This document shows, piece by piece, positions 7,058-12,656 of a stretch of 12,656 nucleotides of DNA. The stretch is from assembly GCA_029287755.1 (NCBI GenBank), contig JARFQM010000226.1:1-12656 (forward strand), in the 5' to 3' direction. The notes below the pieces were generated by a model. The model was not told where the DNA came from. It was given only the letters and a program-made list of their open reading frames with translations, and did not search any database. The DNA comes from Desulfofustis sp. GTDB lineage: Bacteria; Desulfobacterota; Desulfobulbia; Desulfobulbales; Desulfocapsaceae. The position numbers and the translations under genes were made by a program. Position 1 is the stretch's first letter. The number at the start of each line of letters is the position of its first letter.

Positions 7058-7733
7058 AAGGGGTATCCCAGTTCCAGCAATAGTGATGGGCGGTCGGGGG
7101 AAGGCCTGGAAAGTCCTTTTTGTACTGATGCTTTCCTGTCTCTGTGCAGGGACTCCGGCGTTTGCCGAGAAAATATCCTTGCGCTGGGCGATTCTCGCCG
7201 ATTCCACCGAGGGCATGAGAGCACTCGATTTCAGCGGCTCACCGATTGTCTTTTCCGGAACCGCGCTGCAGCTTTATATCGAGCATCTGAATAACTGCCA
7301 CGTATATTTATTCCTGCTTGATTCGAGCAACAGGTTGACCCCGATCTATCCTCCCCAGAAGGGCTACTATGATTATGGCTTTCCCAGGGGTCCGAAACTC
7401 GTACCGCCTGGTGATCAGAGCTTCACTTTTGTGCCCCCGGCCGGGACGGAAACCATGTTTCTGCTGGCTTCGGCCGAACGTCTGTTTCAACTGGAAGAAT
7501 TGACCGAGATCTTTACCCAGAACCCTGATCAGGCGGGGCAGCAGAAGCTTGTGCTCCAGGAGATTGACGACATGCTCGGGGGGGAGGAAGACCAGTCCCG
7601 GGCAGCGGAAAAGCTGGAAAAGGTAGTGGTGAAATACAGCGGGGCGGACGGCATCAAAGAGAGAAAATTCCAGGCTGTCAAGGTGAGAAGCTCCGATTTT
7701 TATGGCAGGAAACTGTTGATCGATCACCGTTGA
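7020..7733 (+). CDS. Exported DUF4384-like protein
   Basis: Up to 237 aa. A classical signal peptide (GGRGKAWK, hydrophobic VLFVLMLSCLC, cleavage site near TPAFA/EK) begins at the internal ATG 7086, giving a 215-aa precursor. ATG 7020 has a strong GGAGGAG just upstream, though only 3 nt away, and would put a 22-residue extension before the signal peptide. I give the longer frame, but 7086 is biologically attractive. The mature part has the DUF4384 pattern: LQLYIEHLNNCHVYLFLLD, then a proline-rich PIYPP turn, then KLVPPGDQSFTFVPPAGTETMFLLAS. The C-terminal half (about 160-237) is polar and carries no motif I know. The role is unknown. It lies between two iron-sulfur protein genes, in their direction. 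Similarity to DUF4384 was judged by eye. Confidence 0.72.
   Translation: MATGPWLSTVLNKRGIPVPAIVMGGRGKAWKVLFVLMLSCLCAGTPAFAEKISLRWAILADSTEGMRALDFSGSPIVFSGTALQLYIEHLNNCHVYLFLLDSSNRLTPIYPPQKGYYDYGFPRGPKLVPPGDQSFTFVPPAGTETMFLLASAERLFQLEELTEIFTQNPDQAGQQKLVLQEIDDMLGGEEDQSRAAEKLEKVVVKYSGADGIKERKFQAVKVRSSDFYGRKLLIDHR
7039..7053. promoter_or_regulatory. Perfect 15-bp dyad TGAGCACAGTGCTCA
   Basis: TGAGCAC and GTGCTCA flank a single A, ending just before the stop codon of the Fe-S protein gene and 33 bases before the alternative start (7086) of the next gene. It could be a repressor half-site pair or a small RNA hairpin (six-pair stem, triloop). No recognised regulator motif was matched, and chance occurrence inside codons is possible. 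Confidence 0.25.
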
Positions 7734-7744
7734 GGCACCGTGGT

Positions 7745-7835
7745 GGGGACACAATACCTATCGTGTCCCTATATGATTAGTGCTTTGCAAATAAAGGACA
7801 TGAGAGAAAGGGGACACGATAGGTATTGTGTCCCC
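7745..7835. repeat. REPIN-like element: two inverted REP-type hairpins
   Basis: Left unit 7745-7770 and right unit 7810-7835 are inverted copies. Bases 7745-7769 are the exact reverse complement of 7811-7835, with 41 bases between the 25-bp arms. Each unit is itself a hairpin: GGGACAC/GTGTCCC around a 10-base loop on the left, and GGGGACAC/GTGTCCCC on the right. Two short palindromes in inverted orientation with a short unrelated spacer is the layout of REPINs, which are non-autonomous elements moved by REP-associated tyrosine transposases (TnpA-REP/RAYT). No transposase gene and no obvious target duplication is present. In RNA the arms can form one long 25-bp stem, so it may also terminate or process transcripts between the DUF4384-like and ferredoxin genes. 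Confidence 0.75.
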
Positions 7836-7846
7836 TTAACCAGGCG

Positions 7847-8275
7847 ATGAAATTTCTCACCACTCCAAGAATTGACCGCTGCATCGGCTGTCACTCCTGT
7901 TCACTGGCCTGCGCCCGGTTGATTCATCAGCAGATTTCCTGGTCCAGTTCCGGAATCCGCATCCATTCGGCCGGTGGATTATCCACCGGTTTTGTGGCCC
8001 TTGTCTGTCTCGCCTGCGACCCGGCTCCCTGTGTTGACGCCTGTCCCACCGGCGCCTTCAGCCAGCGCCAGGGAGGCGGTGTGGTGGTGCGCAAGAAACA
8101 CTGTATCAGATGCGGGGAATGCGTTGCGGCCTGTCCCGTTGATGCGGTAAGTCAGGATGTCCATGGAGAGGTGTATGTCTGTCTGCACTGCGGCCGCTGT
8201 GTCGAGTTCTGCCCCCACAATTGCCTGGAGTTCGGGGAGCTGGACCAGCTGAGGAGGAGCCTGCACGATGACTGA
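7847..8275 (+). CDS. Four-cluster polyferredoxin, electron-transfer subunit of the adjacent AOR
   Basis: A 142-aa cytoplasmic iron-sulfur protein with four 4Fe-4S motifs: C12-x2-C15-x2-C18-x3-C22; C54-x2-C57-x4-C62-x3-C66-P; C86-x2-C89-x2-C92-x3-C96-P; C112-x2-C115-x2-C118-x3-C122-P. The layout is that of the CooF/HycB/YdhY group, which wires oxidoreductases to electron partners. ATG 7847 is chosen because the upstream TTG at 7826 lies inside the repeat unit and would add residues encoded by that repeat. No clear Shine-Dalgarno sequence precedes 7847, possibly because the repeat replaced the native leader. The stop overlaps the AOR start by 8 bp, so the two are almost certainly made together as a complex. 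Confidence 0.9.
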   Translation: MKFLTTPRIDRCIGCHSCSLACARLIHQQISWSSSGIRIHSAGGLSTGFVALVCLACDPAPCVDACPTGAFSQRQGGGVVVRKKHCIRCGECVAACPVDAVSQDVHGEVYVCLHCGRCVEFCPHNCLEFGELDQLRRSLHDD

Positions 8276-10040
8276 TTGCTTCACTGTCCTGGTTGTCGAT
8301 CTCGACTCCGGGAAGAGCAAGGTCGAACTCGTTGATGAGCGGGCCAGTGTAGCCGGCGGCAGCGGTCTTGCTGCCCTTCTCTACAGCCGCTTTGGCCAGG
8401 CTGAGCTGAGCTGGGATCATCCAGCGCAACCCTTCATTTTGGCGGTGGGGCCGCTGACCGGATATTTTCCGTTGATGAGCAAGACGGTAAGCGCCTTCCG
8501 CTCGCCCTATCACGATCAATACACCGAAAGCCACGGTGGCGGACGATCGGCTCTTTCCCTCTTCTTTGCAGGTTACGACGCCCTCGTCGTCACTGGCCGT
8601 GCCAGTGAGTTAAGCTGCCTGTCATTCGGCAGCCGGCATCTGCAGATAAAAGAAGTCGGTTTCATGAAGGGCTATGGCGTGGCGATGACCGGCAAGCTGA
8701 TACGGCGCATGTTCCCGAAGTCGTCGGGACATCGTTCCATACTGCGTATCGGACCTGCGGGTGAGATAGGATCGGCCATGGCCTGCGTGAACATCGACTC
8801 CTACCGTCATTTCGGGCGCCTTGGCGGCGGTGCCGTGATGGGCGCCAAAAATCTCAAGGGGATCGTCATCAACGGCGATTCAAGCCGCCGCCTTCCGGCA
8901 GGCCCCGCGTACCGCAAGGTTTACAAAAAGGTCTATGAGCAGGTCACTTCCACCGATATGATGCGCAAGTATTATCACCTGGGTACGGCCGTCAATCTAC
9001 AGGGACTGAACGACATCGAGGCACTCCCCTGGCGCAATCTTCAGAAAACCAGCGATCCCGGCGTAGCCCGGATAAGCGGCGATGTGTTCGCGGATCAGAC
9101 ATTGCTGCGCAACGCGGCCTGTTCCGGCTGCCCGGTGGGCTGCATTCACCTGGGATTTTTCCGCGACAAGTTCAAGGAGGATGCCCGCTACCTCTACCAC
9201 CAGGTTCCCTACGACTACGAACCCATCTTTGCTGCGGGCACCATGCTCGGAGTGACCGATTGTTTCGATGTGCTGCGCATCCTCGAGGACTGTGAGCGGA
9301 TGGGGCTCGATGCGATGTCGGCCGGGGTGGCGCTGGCCTGGGCCACCGAAGCAGTCGAAAAAGGGCTCCTGTCCGAAAAAGAAACGATTGTCGCCCTGAA
9401 ATTTGGCGATGCCCCTGCCTACCAGGAGGCTGTCGGGTATCTTGGCACCGGCTACAACGATTTCTACCGTCTGCTGTCCGGCGGCACTCTCAAAGCTGCG
9501 GCTGTATTCGGCGGCGCCGAGTTTGCTTGTGTGCTCGGTCAGGAGATGGCCGGCTATGCGACGGGCCCTCTTTATTTTGCCGCCCAGTCACTGGGGTTCA
9601 GGCATTCGCACCTGGATACCGGAGCCTATTCCTACGAGCAGAAGCATCAACAGAAGGACGTGGCCAAAGCGGTCGATTTTCTGATAGATGACGAACCCGG
9701 CAGAGTTCTTCTTACCTCGATGGTCGCCTGTCTCTTCGCCCGCTCGGTCTATAGCACAGAGACGTTGGCCGAATGTTTATCGGTCACCGGCTTCGAGACG
9801 CTCGCGGCCTCGCTCCCGGAAACCTCAGAGCGGATCAGGCGACTGCGCTGGCAGGTCCGCATCGCTACCGGATTCAAGCCTGAGGACGTTGAAATTCCCA
9901 AAAGATTCTATTCGGTTGCCACCGTTCACGGTGCCGTTGACGGCCCCTACCTCGAGCAGCTCAAGGCTGAGTACGGCCGTAGAATCATGGTCCTTGGGCG
10001 GCCAGATTCTGAATCACATAGCCTAGCGTCAGCCCACTGA
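8268..10040 (+). CDS. Aldehyde ferredoxin oxidoreductase family protein (tungsto/molybdopterin enzyme)
   Basis: A 590-aa catalytic subunit that oxidises aldehydes (or reduces acids) with ferredoxin-type carriers, using a bis-pyranopterin tungsten or molybdenum cofactor and one 4Fe-4S cluster. The N-terminal domain has LAVGPLTGYFPLMSKTV and the pterin-contact block HFGRLGGGAVMGAKNLKGI (about 181-199). Cluster ligands are C285-x2-C288-x3-C292 in CSGCPVGC, plus a distal Cys488 in VACLFAR. Candidate active-site residues are Glu318 and His446/His448. AGGAGG 8-11 nt upstream fixes the start, which overlaps the polyferredoxin gene. That pairing resembles YdhV/YdhY and WOR5/WOS. The substrate is unknown. 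The last 13 or so residues (RPDSESHSLASAH) do not look like a family ending and run antisense to a gene remnant. Confidence 0.92.
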   Translation: MTDCFTVLVVDLDSGKSKVELVDERASVAGGSGLAALLYSRFGQAELSWDHPAQPFILAVGPLTGYFPLMSKTVSAFRSPYHDQYTESHGGGRSALSLFFAGYDALVVTGRASELSCLSFGSRHLQIKEVGFMKGYGVAMTGKLIRRMFPKSSGHRSILRIGPAGEIGSAMACVNIDSYRHFGRLGGGAVMGAKNLKGIVINGDSSRRLPAGPAYRKVYKKVYEQVTSTDMMRKYYHLGTAVNLQGLNDIEALPWRNLQKTSDPGVARISGDVFADQTLLRNAACSGCPVGCIHLGFFRDKFKEDARYLYHQVPYDYEPIFAAGTMLGVTDCFDVLRILEDCERMGLDAMSAGVALAWATEAVEKGLLSEKETIVALKFGDAPAYQEAVGYLGTGYNDFYRLLSGGTLKAAAVFGGAEFACVLGQEMAGYATGPLYFAAQSLGFRHSHLDTGAYSYEQKHQQKDVAKAVDFLIDDEPGRVLLTSMVACLFARSVYSTETLAECLSVTGFETLAASLPETSERIRRLRWQVRIATGFKPEDVEIPKRFYSVATVHGAVDGPYLEQLKAEYGRRIMVLGRPDSESHSLASAH

Positions 10041-10074
10041 TGATAAGGGCGAGTGAGAGAAATACTTTATCCAT
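9985..10074 (-). pseudogene. Probable 5' remnant of a membrane-protein gene (AEC-transporter-like start)
   Basis: On the minus strand an ATG at 10074 opens a 29-codon frame ending in TGA at 9985. It begins MDKVFLSLALIISGLTLGY and continues VIQNLAAQGP. One charged residue pair followed by a transmembrane helix and a GYxI-type end is how auxin-efflux-carrier (AEC) family transporters and similar permeases begin. The frame stops abruptly inside the 3' end of the convergent AOR gene. It lies 36 bp after cimA on the same strand with no terminator between, as a second operon gene would. I read it as the start of a gene whose remainder was deleted. A real small membrane protein is the alternative. 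The family call is by eye. Confidence 0.4.
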
Positions 10075-10110
10075 GCCGGAGCGCTATGGTGGGGAAAAGA
10101 CCGATAACAC

Positions 10111-11709
10111 TCAGGTGGCGGAGTCGTTTTCCTCTTTCATGAGTTTATAGTTGACGCTGTCTATCATGGCCTGCCAGCTGGCTTCAATGATGTTGATCGA
10201 TACCCCAACGGTTCGCCATTGACACTTGCCGTCGGTACTCTCGATCAGCACTCTGACTTTGGCCTCGGTGCCGTATTCGCCGGACAGGACCCTCACTTTA
10301 TAGTCGGTGAGCTCCATTTCCTCGAGAATAGGATAAAACCGGGTGAGGGCTTTGCGCAGAGCACGGTCCAGGGCGTTTACCGGTCCATCGCCCATGGAGG
10401 CAGTGTGCACCTCGGACCCTCCCACATACAGCCTGATAGTGGCTTCGGTCAGCGGCGGCCTGTCCATCCGGTACTTGTTGTTCATCACCCGAAAGCCGTC
10501 GACCCTGAAAAACTTGCGCTGGATACCCAGAGCATTGCGCATCAGAAGCTCGAAACTGGCTTCGGCGGCCTCGTACTGGTAACCGAGGTTTTCTTTTTCT
10601 TTCAAATCACTCATTATCGAAGCCAGCAGCGGGTCATCGGGCCGCAGCTTGATGCCCCATTTTTCGGCCTTGTGGAGGATGTTGGAGCGGCCGGACTGGT
10701 CCGAGATGAGGATGCGTCGATGATTACCGACCTTTTCCGGCTCGATGTGCTCGTAGGTCAGGGGATTTCGCTTGACGGCGCTGACGTGGATTCCACCCTT
10801 GTGGGCGAAGGCGGAATCGCCCACATAGGGCTGATAACGGTTGTGCCGCAGATTGGCCATCTCGTTGACCAGACGCGAAGTGGGATAGAGGTTTTCGATA
10901 TGGTCCTTGGCCTGGCACTCAAGCCCCATCTTGAAGATCATGGCGGGCAGGATCGAAGTCAGATTGGCGTTGCCGCAGCGCTCCCCGAACCCGTTGATGG
11001 TGCCCTGGACGTGGTCGATGCCGTGCCCGAGGCCGATCAAGGCGTTGGCCACCCCGGTCTCCGAATCGTTGTGGGTGTGAATGCCGAGCTTGATCGTAGT
11101 TTTCGATTCTAGATATCTCTGCCTGACGGCATCAAGTATTGCCGGCAGTTCGTGGGGCAGCGTACCTCCGTTGGTATCGCAGAGCACCAGGGTTTCAGCT
11201 CCGCCCTTGACCGCCTGGTCCAGGGTCGCCAGGGCATATTCCCGATTGTTTTTGTAGCCGTCGAAAAAGTGTTCGGCGTCATAGATCACCTCATCGACGC
11301 GGCTTTTCAGATAGTGCAGGGTGTCTTCAATGATTTCGAGGTTCTGTTCAAGGGTGATCTTCAAGGCGTCGGTGACATGCACATCCCAGCTCTTCCCGAA
11401 AATCGTAATGACCGGTGTCTCCGACTGAAGCATCGCCTGGGTGTTGCTATCCTTGTCGGCGCTGTTGTTGATCCGGCGAGTGGAGCCGAAAGCGCTGATC
11501 TTCGCATGCTTGAGCTGCACCCCCCTGATTTTCTTGAAGTACTCCACCGACATCGGATTAGAGCCGGGCCAGCCGCCTTCGATATAGTCGACCCCGAGAT
11601 CGTCGAGCGCGTGGGTGATACGTACCTTGTCGTCGACCGAGAGGTTGAAATTCTCGGCCTGGGTACCGTCTCTAAGTGTCGTGTCGTAAATTTCTATGGC
11701 TCGTGCCAT
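10111..11709 (-). CDS. cimA: Citramalate synthase (CimA type)
   Basis: It condenses pyruvate and acetyl-CoA to (R)-citramalate, the first step of the threonine-independent route to 2-oxobutanoate and isoleucine. The 532 residues cover a whole CimA. The catalytic TIM barrel (about 4-280) has YDTTLRDGTQ (8-17), YIEGGWPGSNP (43-53), the metal-binding HTHND (211-215) and NGFGERCGNANL (239-250). A C-terminal LeuA-type regulatory domain (about 380-525) includes GDGPVNALDRALRKAL. EGGWPGSNP and the long C-terminal half favour CimA (TIGR00977 type) over 2-isopropylmalate synthase. I chose the ATG at 11709 because family members start just before IEIYDTTLRDGTQ; an ATG at 11751 would add 14 residues. 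The 128-bp AT-rich spacer upstream must hold the promoter unless readthrough occurs, but no good -35/-10 pair was seen. Confidence 0.93.
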   Translation of the reverse strand: MARAIEIYDTTLRDGTQAENFNLSVDDKVRITHALDDLGVDYIEGGWPGSNPMSVEYFKKIRGVQLKHAKISAFGSTRRINNSADKDSNTQAMLQSETPVITIFGKSWDVHVTDALKITLEQNLEIIEDTLHYLKSRVDEVIYDAEHFFDGYKNNREYALATLDQAVKGGAETLVLCDTNGGTLPHELPAILDAVRQRYLESKTTIKLGIHTHNDSETGVANALIGLGHGIDHVQGTINGFGERCGNANLTSILPAMIFKMGLECQAKDHIENLYPTSRLVNEMANLRHNRYQPYVGDSAFAHKGGIHVSAVKRNPLTYEHIEPEKVGNHRRILISDQSGRSNILHKAEKWGIKLRPDDPLLASIMSDLKEKENLGYQYEAAEASFELLMRNALGIQRKFFRVDGFRVMNNKYRMDRPPLTEATIRLYVGGSEVHTASMGDGPVNALDRALRKALTRFYPILEEMELTDYKVRVLSGEYGTEAKVRVLIESTDGKCQWRTVGVSINIIEASWQAMIDSVNYKLMKEENDSAT

Positions 11710-11879
11710 GACCCTTGTCACACCTCCAGGTTGAAACCAATGGCGCTTCATTCCCCTCAGACGAAAATGAAGCCGTCGAGTAAACCGTATACCTTAAGAA
11801 AATTAAGCGAAATTGCAAATACTTTAGAATTCAAGCGATTCAGCGCAGGTGTCTATCAGCCTGCACTCAGGTGGGGTGC

Positions 11880-12656
11880 TCAGAATTGCAGCGAACGGTC
11901 GCGGTGCACCGACTGACAGCTGGCAACCGCCTTTACCTGCTCGGGAGACAAGCGGCGCTGCAGCCGGAGACCGATAGAATCCTTGATGGCCTTGTCATAG
12001 GAGGCCAGGGCAGGGGCTATCTCGGCTGCTGCCCGGCTGCGCCACTCGACTTCAGCGCTAAATATCTCCAGGCCGTCTCTTAGTTCCGCAACCGCTTTTT
12101 CTGGATCTGGATTTTTTCCCCTGAGGGCTCGACGCGCCCTGGAAAGCGCGGTCCTGATGGCGCCCGCGCCGGCAATTGTGCCAAGGTCTTGTTCTGATTC
12201 TTTGAGCAGTGCCATACCATTTTCCGCCGGACTATTGACAATAGCCGCCTCCAGGGCTGCCAGCTGCTGTTCAAGACCGGCCAGGTCCGCAGCGCTGTCA
12301 AGGACGCCTCTCAGATCCGCTATCGTTTCGTAGACCTGGTCTACATTGCTCCGGTAGCTGCGACGCGCGGCCTTTTCGGCCTTGTCCAGTTCGGTATAGA
12401 TTTTGTTCGCCTCAGTCCAGCTCTCGGGGATCTGTTTTTGAAGATCCTCTATCTTGGCTTTGCTGTTCTCTATTTCGCCTTCAATACGTTGGAGAGCATT
12501 TTCATCAGGAGTATCACTCCGGGAAACTCTCATCATGTCCTGTTCCAGTTCCTCGATTACCTGTTCGAGTCTGCGTTGTTGCGACTGCAGACCGCGAACC
12601 TGATAATGCAGGGGACGGTACCCGGGTTCATAGCTGATGCGGTCTGCTTCAGCCTG
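11880..12656 (-). CDS. Coiled-coil protein of unknown function (5' partial)
   Basis: The minus-strand frame is open from the right edge of the window, so the methionine at 12536 is internal and the gene starts beyond 12656. The visible 258 residues are rich in Glu, Gln, Lys, Arg, Leu and Ala. Heptad-like stretches such as LQSQQRRLEQVIEELEQ (near the edge), IEGEIENSKAKIEDLQKQI, and LAGLEQQLAALEAAI point to long coiled coils with short breaks. No catalytic motif, signal peptide or membrane segment is visible in this part. The C-terminal segment (WRSRAAAEIAPALASYDKAI and RRLSPEQVKAV) is also helical. A structural or scaffold role is possible, but I do not recognise the family. It is upstream of cimA on the same strand, separated by an AT-rich spacer. 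Confidence 0.7.
   Translation of the reverse strand, partial: QAEADRISYEPGYRPLHYQVRGLQSQQRRLEQVIEELEQDMMRVSRSDTPDENALQRIEGEIENSKAKIEDLQKQIPESWTEANKIYTELDKAEKAARRSYRSNVDQVYETIADLRGVLDSAADLAGLEQQLAALEAAIVNSPAENGMALLKESEQDLGTIAGAGAIRTALSRARRALRGKNPDPEKAVAELRDGLEIFSAEVEWRSRAAAEIAPALASYDKAIKDSIGLRLQRRLSPEQVKAVASCQSVHRDRSLQF

Noticed and set aside
6071..7216. Long minus-strand open frame (381 codons) antisense to the Fe-S protein gene
   Set aside because: It lies opposite a gene with clear ferredoxin motifs and good coding character. Its translation has an Ala run that mirrors the TGC codons of the Cys cluster and no family motif. It is a GC-rich shadow frame.
7826..7846. TTG start extending the polyferredoxin by seven residues
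   Set aside because: The extension is encoded by the right repeat unit and has no ribosome-binding site. Family proteins start close to the first Cys motif, as with ATG 7847.
10041..10110. Possible bidirectional terminator between the convergent AOR and cimA genes
   Set aside because: No stem longer than four to five pairs and no T-run on either strand. The absence of a terminator fits better with a gene having been lost here.
11843..11866. GCGCAGG/CCTGCAC hairpin as a terminator for the coiled-coil gene
   Set aside because: The stem is imperfect (five solid pairs) and no T-run follows on the minus strand.
10219..11916. Plus-strand open frames of 297 and 254 codons opposite cimA
   Set aside because: They mirror the conserved CimA sequence and resemble no family. 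They are shadows.

Overview
The window looks like chromosome from a strictly anaerobic, moderately GC-rich bacterium, most likely a sulfate reducer or relative (Desulfobacterota). That placement is inferred from gene content: a tungsten/molybdenum-type aldehyde ferredoxin oxidoreductase with a polyferredoxin, a second Cys-rich ferredoxin-like protein, and CimA-type citramalate synthase. It also rests on general protein flavour. No rRNA or marker gene is present to prove it.

Region 1 (1-5981, + strand) is a purine/nucleoside-type ABC uptake operon. It holds a BMP/PnrA-family binding protein (5' end outside the window), two BPD_transp_2 permeases that overlap by 11 bp, a Gpt-type xanthine/guanine phosphoribosyltransferase, a double-cassette ATPase, and a tandem-domain universal stress protein. 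The phosphoribosyltransferase inside the transporter operon suggests that imported bases, or bases released from nucleosides, are trapped as nucleotides. A perfect 12-bp GC-rich hairpin followed by a T-rich tract lies inside the first 25 codons of permease 1. It has the form of an intrinsic terminator and could set the ratio of binding protein to membrane components.

Region 2 (about 5978-10040, + strand) is a redox cluster. A good candidate sigma-70 promoter overlaps the usp stop codon and is followed by a foldable leader. Then come a two-cluster ferredoxin-like protein with an extra Cys-rich motif, an exported DUF4384-like protein, a REPIN-like double-hairpin inverted repeat, a four-cluster polyferredoxin, and an aldehyde ferredoxin oxidoreductase (AOR) overlapping it by 8 bp. 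The polyferredoxin/AOR pair resembles two-subunit enzymes such as YdhY/YdhV or the archaeal WOR5/WOS.

Region 3 (9985-12656, - strand) converges on region 2. It holds cimA (citramalate synthase, isoleucine route), an apparent 5' remnant of a membrane-protein gene just downstream of cimA that runs antisense to the AOR 3' end, and the C-terminal part of a coiled-coil protein that continues past the right edge. The remnant suggests that a deletion or rearrangement joined regions 2 and 3.

No tRNA, rRNA, CRISPR array or intact transposase gene was seen. No stretch longer than 300 bases lacks a gene.
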